Part shown: one piece after another, positions 21,101 through 33,100 of the stretch
Layout of the letters: every line of letters starts with the position of its first letter
Position numbering within the stretch: the first letter of the stretch is position 1
Assembly: GCF_019649055.1 (NCBI RefSeq)
Contig: NW_026570254.1
Coordinates: forward strand, 930,001 to 994,000
Origin: Paramacrobiotus metropolitanus
Lineage: Eukaryota; Tardigrada; Eutardigrada; Parachela; Macrobiotidae
Length of the DNA: 64,000 nt
Direction: 5' to 3'
Translations under genes and position numbers: made by a program
Notes under the pieces: model-generated
Told to the model about the DNA's origin: nothing
What the model saw: only the letters and a program-made list of their open reading frames with translations
Database searches by the model: none

Positions 21101-24100
21101 TGAGCCCTGCTGACTCGGCTTGCGTTTCCCTTCGATTCGTGAATAATATGCGGCACTGTTATTCTTGTGGAAGTCCATGCTCGCAGTTCTTTTTAGTGTT
21201 GCATATGAATGTGCTTAAACGAAATATTTATGCAACGGATCAAGCATAGGCTTAAGTGTTCTTCAAATTGCTTTAAAGCATTGCTAATCATATGGTAAAA
21301 ACAACGTTATGTGTATTATGTGTTTTTACCTGCGAAAGGTGACGCTTGATTCAGTCGAATTATATGTCAAGCGGGAATTAATAATGTTTGCAGGGGCAGT
21401 CGATTCGAGAAATTATGACTATCATAGTAAAATTCGTAAAAACTAATAATTCCGTTTTCATTCATGCGTTTACAGAGTTACTTTGGGCTGGAATCTGTGT
21501 AATTACCGTACTGAAAAGAGAAAATGAGAACCTTAACCATAACTTTACTGAACTGATTACGCTGAGTTTCCGGCACATTTTTGTAGCATTGAACTCCACC
21601 GTCGTACCGATATACTTATAGTTTGATTACAGCGAATCTTGATCATTTCCATGCAACGGCTATAAAGTACTTATGATCTTATTGACAAAAATTAATGTGG
21701 TACCGTATCGAGTCAGTATTGTAAATTTGGGCGCAGCTGAACGCAGCAAAGGTGGTGAAAAAGCTTTTACAGTACCATGTTATAGAAATAAAGATACGTA
21801 CTACTCTGCTTATTATAGATGTGAATCCGTACTGTAGTTACTTACGTTTATTGTGTCAATCGTCTGAAAATTTATTGTATAAACCGCCGGAATAAATATG
21901 CATTAACTTAGAACTTTTCTTTGTGTAGCTGACATGATTCGTTTTGTGCGTCTTTATTGTGGTTTTTGGTAATAAAAGTAAATTGCAGTGGTATGAACCT
22001 AAAAAGAACGTTTTTTGAACTTTCTTGACCAGCATCGATATTCCAGTATCCAGATTATTTGTATGGCTTGGGGTTGTAAGCTTTCGTGCGTACTCACTGC
22101 GTAGTAAACATGGATTATTTACCGCAAATGAAGAACAGAAGTACATTAAGTATGTCATCCATATTCTGTTTTTTCGAGAACCGTAAGCTACTCTTCAAAG
22201 TAAATTTCCAGCACAAAAATTACTGACCAGACATGGTATGTACTCGGTTTTAGGTGATTTACACTGTTATAGTTCTGGAAATTCAAATGCTCGTGCTACG
22301 TAATAGAGCATAATTTAAGCTTTTAAAATACAATTTGCTGATATGATTGTTTTGCCTAAACTTCTTTTGAGGTTTTTCTTCTGGAACTCTTTCGCGAGAA
22401 AAGTCGCTGGGTCGCAAGCACCCAACTGTAAGCATATTCTTCAGACCTTGATTGTCGCCAACCAGTATTTCCGGTAAAGCTTTTCATATCATTTTTCGTT
22501 TAACCAGTTTTGTATTGTTGTAAGCAAAATGAAAAGCTGGGGGGGGGGGGCATCTGTATATACTATATAAAATGTGTGAATAATGTTAGTTTTAAGTAGT
22601 TGCCCAAAAATCAAAAAAACGTTTTGAAGTTACTTTGAGCTGGAATGAAAGTAATTATTACAAGATGTGTTATTATTGCACGTTTGTGTATAACTCGATC
22701 CACCTATGAAATTCGAAAACGACCTGGAATTTTGACTGTGCAGAAATTTTGAAACGTCTAACATAATTGCGGGTTGCAATTTGAAACTGTTCTCGCCAGT
22801 ATTGTTTTACTCATGAAAAGTCCGCAGACTCTGCATAGATCTTTATAATATTATGAGACTTGGAGATTTCAGATTTGCTGGGCGAGCGTATGAACTGCAA
22901 TAAGTTTGGGCTTCTTAGTTATTATTATTTCCCACAAAGTAAAGCTGATGCGAACTCTGTTTGATTGTTTTCGATTTGAACAAGTCAGGACTCATGGTAT
23001 GCATAAATTTTCTATAAATCGCTGCGGTTGAAGTTAGTCAGGAATAGAAAAGTTGGAAGTTATTTCTGGAATGTGATTTACGGGACTTTTGATATCTGTA
23101 GTGTACGACACTTTTTGCCGCATGAAGCATTATATTGAATTGGTGACATTTATTTGTTATTGCGTTTTTTTTTCTTCGACCGGAACCCATGGAATGATAT
23201 TGGTAAAACATTCCACAACGATCTTTATTTTGTTTTGTAATGCAGTAACCAAGTGCAGCGTCGTGGCGTCATTTGTTCTTTGTGCAGTGGTAGTACTGTA
23301 ATTAATTTCGTCCTCTGGAAAAATGCCACGAAAACATACTCACTTGGTATGACAGATGACTTCTTGTTGACGTGGCAGCCTTTCATGGGATGTGCACTAT
23401 GTAGTTTTCTCTATATAGTTATTGTTGTGTGGTCGCTGGCAGGCACCCTTAAACGTTATGACTTCAAAAAACATATGTTAGTACAATAGCGCTTCTCAGT
23501 TTCATCTGCACGAGCAGCCGTAACATCGTAGTTTGCTCCTACCGGTTACCATTTCGAAAACTAGAGGATTTGACTAGGTGGCAGTTTGCGAAAGCGGAAG
23601 TGCATGAGTGACCTGAGATCACCGGCAACAGCTTTCGATGGTCGCTTAATCCATAAAACAGCTGTATGATAAGAACGGTTTGAATAGTGGCGAAAAATCC
23701 TAGATTAGAGAAACAAGATATGCGTATGAAATGAAAATGCACTACACGAAAAACCGGGTAGCTCTATATAATAGTTTATAATTAATTTATAAATGTTGGT
23801 GGGCAGCTGAAATTTTTGACATGGAAAGAATTGTATGCCTTTTTGTAATCTTGTATGAGAGGTATCGAGTATCCACAATTTCGGCTTGAAGTTTAGTGTT
23901 GGGTACTGAACTAACTGAATCTGAATCATACCGATTTTGTTATGGGGATGGCTCAGGGATGCGTATCTGTACACGCTCCTGGTCGATCGTTGTAAACCAG
24001 TGATGGATTTTCCGTTTTTCTGGCCGCGTTTTCTGTAAATTTTATAAATTTTATATCTCGTACGCTTTAAGCACAGTAAACAGTTTGTCGCTTGATCTTG

Positions 24101-27100
24101 TTGGTTATTATTGCTTCTGTTATTAACTGGAATAAGAACTGCGATACCTAGAGTAATGCTATATGATTTGCAAATGATTACTTATCAGCATTGGTGTTGT
24201 CTTAAAATTTTACGTACCTATATTGCAATGGCACGAAGCGTAAAGCTGATATAATTGTCTTGACTTGTACAGCAATGGTATGTTTTGTGCATTGCAGATT
24301 TGGTCCGGTTCAGAGCGTTAAATTAGTGAGAGACGTTAATAAGGCGTCTGGCACATCCATTTCAGCATCCGGTTCTCCCGGTAGTTGTGAGAGTGAGTCG
24401 GGAACCAATGCATCTGTTTCTGCTGCTGTGGCATTTATCGACATCAAATCGGCCAGTCGTGCTCATGCCGCACAGCACTCACTCGATGGTCGAACTCTTA
24501 AAACGGCTTATTATGACGCACACGCCAACATCGTGCATACGGATAACAATACAGGCAGTAACAATATAGCGGCTACAGCAAAAACATCGTCCCTCCTAAG
24601 CGGAAATGCTGTTGCTGGTGGTAATGCTGCGGCTGGAGGTGGTGATGCTGTTCCTGCCACGGTAACTGCGGCAGGGTCTGCTGCGTCTTCTGACGACGAC
24701 CGATCTCATGTTTCTTCTGCACCAAAATCTGCGACCAAAGCCCGGCGACACTCTTGCAGGTACTTATTTGATCAAATGGGGACTACCCAGGTACAGCATA
24801 TTGTTTGTGAGAATTATTGCTATGATATTTGATCGTGGCTCGATAGTCGATATTTGGCGTTGATGAGATAGGAAAAATTGGTAGTCGTTTTTCTTAGTAA
24901 TCGTTGTTCTATTTCGTAAGTCAACAATATCAGCTGGCTGATAAATTAGGTGAAATAACGGGAAAGCATTGAGTTTCTCTGGCCTTTTTGCATTTGTGCC
25001 TGCCTGATTATTACTGTGAGTCTCCGATTACAAAATCCTCTAGTTACTGGAAGGGAACTGGATCGATACGATGGAAATTCGTTCGTATTGGGTTGGGTTT
25101 TTAGTGCGATCGATCTACTGATCGATTGCCGTTCCATTTCGCTGGCTGAGCAAGAACCCTCCTGCCAATAGGAAATACTATATACACTGTGGTATGCTGT
25201 TTATTATCGATTTCAGATGGTCCGCAGCCTACTGCAAATGTAGGCAAACACTCTGAAATGTTTCGCATTCCTGCAAAAAAGGTTTATTCTGGGCCGGGCA
25301 CTATTGTGGCAGTTGCAATTATCTCGAAAAAATACAAGATTTCCATATGCAAGGCAAACGATATCGTACCAGCAAGGTGAATAGGTGTGTGTACCAAGGT
25401 GAATCCACCTTGGTACCAGTATCAGTAGTATGCGACCTTTCAGCTGTAAAAGTGTCATTAGATTACATCAATTAAGTTACGATAGTAAAAATTGTGATTT
25501 TGTAGTCAAAGTAGATTGCTAGTATGAAACAACTAATCATCATAAACATCCCGTAGTTTGGTATTAGTTATTAAAATAAAAGATAGTGCGTACATGGTAC
25601 CGGTACTTAAGAACGGAGCCACATTTGTACCAAGTGATGGGACTTGGGGCCCCTTTGAGACTGTTGCAGGATAGTACTCGTACATAAAAAAATGTACAAG
25701 ATTCTGGCAAAAACTACCAAATGTTCTGTTTGTAGTGTACGGCGTTTCGTTGTAGACACGCTCTCTTTACTCGTTATGATTAAAAATTTACGTCAGTTTA
25801 CTTTCTGTGGATATGAGAAAACCTTTGGAGTGTTTAGTGTGTGTTTAGTTTAGTTTAGTTAAGTTTAGTTTAGCTTAGTTTAGTGTGTTTTAGTGTCGTG
25901 AAAAAGTCAACCAGTAAACAATGTTATACTGATTGACTTCGTCAAGGAAACATGTTATCTGTGTGAAACTGCGAAACCGCTTTGTTCTTGTGAAAAAATA
26001 TTAGGTGGACAGTGATGCATAAATAATGGAGATTTGTTTTGCAGTAATCCAGAGAACGAAGGATTGTCTTCGCGGTTATCCACTGATCAGTCCGATACTG
26101 GTACTCCTCCAGATACTCCTGGAATATGTGCAACTGTGCGAACCAGATTGTTGCGACTGGCATCTTCCGCTAGCAACGCGAATGCCGCGTCCATTGAAAG
26201 TGGTACCACCCCTTTGGATAAACCCAATCGGTAAGTCGATGTTATACGGTTATCCACTTCCAGGAAAAAGATGTTTAATTCTTTCTGTCTAAAATGTTCG
26301 TTAATTTAAAGAACTGAGTTTTTTCGATTGGTTTATTCGTAGACGTTACTCGAGATTGGTACCGCACGTTATCGTAGTAAGGTTTTGTTGAGAATTCAGG
26401 TTTGGATTGTCGGTTGGTTTTGTAGATCGCATCCTCATCCGCGAATAAGGGGTAGGGATTCTGGTGGGAATAGCCACGACGAACGAGAGCGTCATTTCGG
26501 TCCAGGCGGTCGGGAGAATACTAAAGCGCGCACGACGTCAGCGGCTGATTGGGATACCAATAGTCTTTCACAAAGTAGCGCCACAGCGATCCACACGTGC
26601 GAAACGGCAAGTCATGGCAGAGACAGTCGGGAGTCTTCACCTGGAAGGTGAGAAAAATATTTCACGATATGCTCTCATCAGTTTCTGCATTACGTAGGCT
26701 ATTTGTGTACTGTTTGTGGATTAGGAGCGTTCTCTTTGTGCGACCTTGAATGTTGTTGCATCAGTAACTGGCAGTTCGTTTTAAAATTGCTGCTACGCTA
26801 TTGCAACTCAGATTATGTTTTGAAGCTTCAGATCGCACTACTTTACCTCACCCAACTGGTTTTTTTTAATAGCCAAGAAAATGCTGGCTCATCGGCATCG
26901 AGCAGCGGCAAACCGGCTGTGTTTGACACATTATCCCATGATAAGCAACCGTTAGCTATCTGTGTTCGGAATTTACCCTCCCGGTCTTCAGGTACGAAAT
27001 TTTATTTCAACAATTTTATGCAAACATAGTGTGGGATTGATGATATCTGACATCTGCTAGGCGACAATCCGTAAAACATTTTGTTATTTTTGAATGCAGA

Positions 27101-30100
27101 TTCTAGCATCAAAGATGGCTTATTTCATGAATACAAGAAATATGGAAAGATTGTGGCTGTGAAGTTAGAAGGAAGCGGTAACGACCGATATGGAATTATT
27201 TGTTTTAAGCGGTGCGTTTTCACAATAATTATTTTAATCAAGTTATAATACGTTTTCGCGTTTTAACAGTTCTGAAGATGTGGAAAAAGCCTGTGATATG
27301 TCCAAAGACAAAAAGTTTTTTGGAGCTAGCGTGCAAGTGAGCATTCGAAAGGAACCGGTGGATTTGGTGGATGCCGATTATCGGCTGAAGGACGATGAAA
27401 TGGATGAGTACCATCCAAAAGCAACGCGGACATTATATGTGGGCGACCTGGAGAAGGGTATTGGAGAAAGTGAGCTAAGGGAAACCTTTGAGAGTTTCGG
27501 TGAAATTTTGGTAAGTTGGTATCATCCACCAGACGAGAGTTATCTTATTGTATGTCTATTACATGTGTCTATACATACACGTCTACACATGTTTGAACTG
27601 CCGTACTGATTGGCTTCCTCGCTATAACGCTTCGTAAAAGGAAGAAAATATTTTGTACTCGTATTCCGTATTGAAGACCGAACTTGTCAACTGCATGATA
27701 AAGTAGCTACGGTACATATAATATTTTTCATTGAGTTTCGAATGTCCGTTTTCAGGATGTGGATATCAAACGACAAGCAAACGGTAACTCGTATGCCTTT
27801 ATCCAGTTTACCGACATCGGGAGTGTTGTGAAAGCGCTGCGAAAGATGGAAGGCTGCACCGTGGGCGTGAGTCGTGTTAAAGTGAGTTGTTTGGGTGCAA
27901 TGCTTGGATGACTTATGTGGGTGTGCTGAATGAGAGTATGTCATCACTATATTATGCCGTTAGGTTGGATTCGGCAAGAGCATGCCGACAACATGCATTT
28001 GGTGTGATAACTTGCCGGATAAGATTGGAGAACGTCAGCTGATGACCTTCTTTGCACGGGCCGGTCCAGTGCGATACTGTACGGTTAATCGGATGAGTGG
28101 ACAGGGGCTGGTTTTTTATGAAACTGTGGATTTTGCTCAAACTGCCATTACCGATCTCAGATCCAAATCCTTACAGGCCGAAGATTGCAGGTATTTTGAA
28201 CAAGAATATAGATCTTTTTTAAGGTTCTGAGCAATGTTAACTGAAATTTTAACCGTATTTTGTAGCTGGATTATGCCAGCCGAGAATGTCAGGCAGCATT
28301 TTTCCAAGAAATGGAACGTTCTGGCCAAATGACGATGGATCGCATTAAAGGCGAGCCGTGTTGGGAAGCCTTAGCGCACAATGGGAATGGAGCAAGATTC
28401 CCTGAACGGTAAATACCTTCTTTAGTCTCAAATGAATGTTTGAAAAACTGCAAACGTAATAAATTTTTAAAAAATTTTGCAGTGAACCATTTCCTCCGTT
28501 TACTGATGCTCGAGCCCATCTGAATCGGCAAAAACAGGAAAAGCAGCGATTTAGCAGACACCCAGGCGGCATAGTGGAGAATACTCCAAGGATACGGTTA
28601 GTATTTTGCATACTTTTGTATTTTGCATACTCTGGACAACCGTATTAATTTTTTATTCTGATTTTTGCAGAACATTTCAGTCGTTTGGTGCCGACCGTCC
28701 AACTGAATTTGAAGATTCCTATGAGCGCGAACTCTGGGATTACGGCTATAGTCAGCGTGAGCGACGCAGCGAGAAACGCACCGGTGATAGTCCTGGCGCT
28801 GTGCGCGAAAACGGTTTCTCCCGGCATGACACCTCCGACGTGGAATCCGTATACAGTGATCAGAGTGAGCACTCCAGTAACAGGCGTCTTTTCCGCATTC
28901 TGAGCCCGTCGCCGCCTCCTTCGATGAACAGTCGCAACAGCAGCGCCCGCCGCCAGCGTTCCAATACCCTGGCGTACACACGCCAGAACTCCAAGAACCA
29001 TGACCGCACTCGAAGCGTGTCGCCTTCCTCTCCGATCTCACCTAGTCTGGAAGAGCACAATACTGCCAGCAACGGGGAACGGCCCTCCCAACGATCTCCT
29101 GCACGTCGACCGTCCGATCCCCAGCAGCGTCGGCGAGATACGAACACTGCCAGTCGCCTACGATCTCTGTCCCGTGATTCGCTGGATTCCGAGACGGCAT
29201 CACCGCAGCGGCGCAGAAGTGGGCCCCATACGCCGGACAGTATGGAGCAACATAAAGAGGACAGTGCGGTGAATCTTCCTATGACGCATACCAAAACCCA
29301 CGGGGATACTGCAGATACCGATGCACCGGCTGAGAAGGTTGATAAACCGGGAAAGACCGATGCACCCGTGACGAGCACCAGTGTGGAATCCGTCCTGCCT
29401 GATAGTAACACACCGGAAGTATCATCCAGTAAAGGTTCCCAGATACCCTGCTCAACCAGGCGGAGTTCGACCGCCTCAGCCACGTTGGAGACCGGCAGCG
29501 ACGTGGTCACTTCGACCGTGTCCCATGCCGTTTCACCGAATTCTTGCCATGAGCCCGTGGTGCCGTCGTCACCGGATTCTGAGAGTTCCAAGAAATCAGA
29601 GCCGCCGCCATCAAGATCTATTGTGTGTGGCCCGATGCCGGCATTCTACCAACAGAGGATCAACAGCAGAAATGAGCTAAGTCTTCCACCGGCCGATCTG
29701 TTACTTCCGGAGTTTGCCAGTCCCATGGGCAGTGAATTGAGCCATCGTGAAGGCAGCCACAGACGCGATGACGACGCTCCCACACCACCGTCGTCTCCCA
29801 AGCATCGCAGTTCGTTCCATGACCGCATGAAGGCGCTGGACGAAAAGTTTGAAAGAATCAGCTCGGTGTCAGGGATTGTGAATCAATTGAAGAACCGCAG
29901 CGTATCTGTGTCGGAGAACGCCGATAAATCATCCAAGGCGGCCTTGGTCAAACGGAATTCTGATTTTAGCAGTGGTTCATTACCAAAAATCCCGGAGCAC
30001 ACATCCCACTTTCGGTCCCCGGAGAGAGTGGGCCTGCATGGCGAAGATGCGACTGCGGTTCAGGTGAAGTCTGAACCATGGACAACCGCTCAGACATCGT

Positions 30101-33100
30101 CAGCCGCCACACTATCAAATATTGCGCGGTATGCAGCGAATCCGAAGTTCACAGTGCGATCTGTGACCAGCACAGCGCCTGCCTCCGTTCCGGATAAGGC
30201 CGAGACGTCGGAGCCTGCGTCCACGTCGAAACCAGTGACTTCGGATATCAGCGCTAAAATCCTTTCCATAACTGCCGAAGCGTCTGCAAAATTTTCTCAA
30301 CAGCAGCACCAAAAGATTAAGACCGAGCCTGAGACAAAGCATGCCAAATCGGACGGGTCCTCTAGTAATGACCGAAAGGACGATCATGGAAAATCGCATG
30401 CAGCTCCTGTCAAAGCCGAATCGTCCTCGAAAAAGAAAACGGAGCCAAGCAAAGCTGAGAGTGCAACGTCGAAAAAGCCTCCGCTTGTAAAGACCGAGAG
30501 TACGTCCAGTGTGAAAGCGGCATCGCCATCCAAGCCGGTCGAAAAAGTGGATACTAAAGCAGCGGTAGAATCCAAGAAGACCGAACAGCGATTGACCAAA
30601 CAGTCCGAAAGCAAGTCCAAGGGAGGGGATTCCAAAGGCGCCAGTAGTGTATTGGGATTATTTTTTGGTGAGGATCCTAATGCCAAGATGTTCAGAAAAA
30701 ATATTCAAGTTCTTACGCCGCATGCCATGAAACTGGAGAAAGAGAAGGCCGAAAGGGCTGAACGGGAACGAGAAAAGCTGGAAAAGGAGCGGCTGGAAAG
30801 GGAACGAGTGGAGAAGGAAAAAGCGGAGAAAGAACGCATTGAGAGGGAGCGAGTAGAAAAACTGGAAAAAGAGCGTCTCGAAAAAGAACGTATTCGTGCG
30901 GAAAGGGAGCGGGAAAGGCAGGAGAAGGAGCGCCTGGAGCAAGAGAGAATAGAGAAAGAGCGCGCCGAAAAGGAGAAGGCCAAGATTTTGGCGGAAAAAT
31001 TGGAAAAAGAGAAGCAGGAAAGAGAGCGCGCGGCACGTTTGGAAAAAGCTGCCAAAGAAAAGGCGGAGAAGGAACGGCAGGAGAAGGAGCGCCACGAGAA
31101 AGAGAGGCTGGAAAAAGAGAAGCAGCAATTAGCAGCTGAGAAGTCCAGCAGTAAAAAAACCGAAAAACTTGTTCCGAAAGTGGATGAGGTGCCCCAGGAT
31201 TTGTCCATGAAAAAGAAGGAAAAAGAACCTGTTATTGTGACCGTTCCGCATAGATCTTCCGTTAAATCAGAGACGAAACCTGTGAAACAAGAACCGAGCA
31301 GCTCGGTGAGCAGGGTGAAGGAAGAGGCTGAACCACTACGTGGGCTGGCAGCGTTAGCACGTCAGTGCTCCACAACGACAGACGAAGACCGAAAGCCGAA
31401 GCCTGCGGAGAGTGCTTCGAAACCGGTGTCTAAAGCCCCAGATGTACCAGTAAAGCGTCCTAAAATCAGTTTGTTTGGCGGTGAAGAGCCCCGGCACATT
31501 GTATCAAAAGAGAAGGAAAAGAAACCAGAGCCGGAGAAGAAAGTTATTAGAGAAGAGAAACTGGTGCGAGTAGAGAAGGAGATTAAAGTCAAGCGGAAAC
31601 GCCTCTCTTCGTCGAGCTCGAATTCTGTGTCGCGATCACCATCACCAGTTCGGCGTCCACCGGCTGCGCCTGGTAAAAAACCAGTAGACCTTTCCGGTTC
31701 AGAGAAAAATGAAACTGCTCCTTCGGCGCCACGAAAACGGGGTCGGAAGAAGAAGGTTGTAAGGGAAACATCATCAGAGTCTGAAAACAGCAGTGACGAG
31801 GAGCCACCTAAGAAAAACATTTTTGAAGTGTCACTCAATCCGGAAGATTTGCAGTGTTCCATGTACGACAAGATTAAGCGCAGAGCCTGCACGAAAACGG
31901 TGGCGCCGCCCGTTGCTCCCGCTGCATCTTCCAGGCCCAGTGCGGTAGCTGCCAGGGAATCCATGAAGAAAGATTCTCCCGCGAGAAAAAACAGCATTGT
32001 TAAGCAGTCCCGTAATTCCAGTATGGTGTCTTCCAGTGAAGAGGATGAAAAGGGTCGCAAAATGTCTTCTTCAGCAACGGTCACCAGCCCAGATTCGGAT
32101 TATTCCGACAAACCGAAGAAGCCAAGTAAACGGAAATCACCCGTGCATAAAAAGCCACAAAAGTCGCATCAAAAAAGTCGGAAGATGGACTCGGATTCCG
32201 ATAGTACAAGTGTTTCAGATAGTGATTTTTCACTGTCAGACACGGAAAAGAAGAAGTCACACAGAAAGGGACAGCTGAAGAAGGATACGAAATCCAGCCG
32301 GCGATCGCGTAAAAGTTTGAGCGGGACAAGATCGTCTATGTCGAATAGTTCTTCGGCAGACACATCGGTTTCCGTTTCGCCAGAGCCGCAGAAGGTAATT
32401 TAGCTGCAGTTATTATGATAACTCGGTATTCGACAATATTTTACCCCATTGTATTATAAAGAAACTCGTACTCGTATAGACGGATTAAGCCATGTATGCG
32501 ATGTAAACGGCATCGTAAAATACCAACTGCAAAAATGCCTACTGCCATTTGATAATCCAAATGTCCAGTAAGAGTAAACCACGTCCGTGCCGGTTCCGGC
32601 GCCACAATCGTCCGCTAAACCTTCGTCTCCTCCCTCAAAACCTGCACCAGTATCTCAGAAGAAAAAAGCTGGAGTGAAAGACAGGGAGAAAGATCGGCCA
32701 AAATCGAAGTCACCGGAAAAGGAGAAGACACGAGAAAAAGATAAAACACCGGACAAGGGCAAACCTCGTGCAGATGACAAGCAAGACAAAGCAGGCGGTT
32801 TTGACGGTGACACCTACAATCTGTCTATGCTTATGAAAAGTAATTTTATGGAAACTGCCAGTCGTGAATCGAGTGTTGCGTCGCCGGCTACTGGGACACC
32901 TTTAAAACAATCTACTTCACCGTCAAAAATTCTGCAGACTAATCAGAAAGCCGACAAGGGAAAACCTGCTCCGGCGGAGGTCAAACGGAAAGAAGAGAAG
33001 CCTCCTGTGGAGGCCAAAAAGAAGCCGGATGAGCCACCGCCAAAGGCCAAATCGAAAGATAGTAAAAATGTGGAGACTGAGGCAGCTAAACCTACAGAAA

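Noticed and set aside
23089-23489. Two overlapping hydrophobic frames in Spen intron 1, possible nested membrane protein
   Set aside because: Frames are not joined by a plausible intron, there is no family signature, and AT-rich DNA easily yields hydrophobic frames.
25831-25896. TTTAG array as an interstitial telomere
   Set aside because: Copies are degenerate and too few; a plain microsatellite explains it.
28860-29591. 243-codon minus-strand open frame opposite Spen exon 12
   Set aside because: Shadow of the Ser/Arg/Pro-rich Spen coding sequence; low-complexity composition and no domain. The same applies to the antisense frames at 30658-31208 and 31362-32084.
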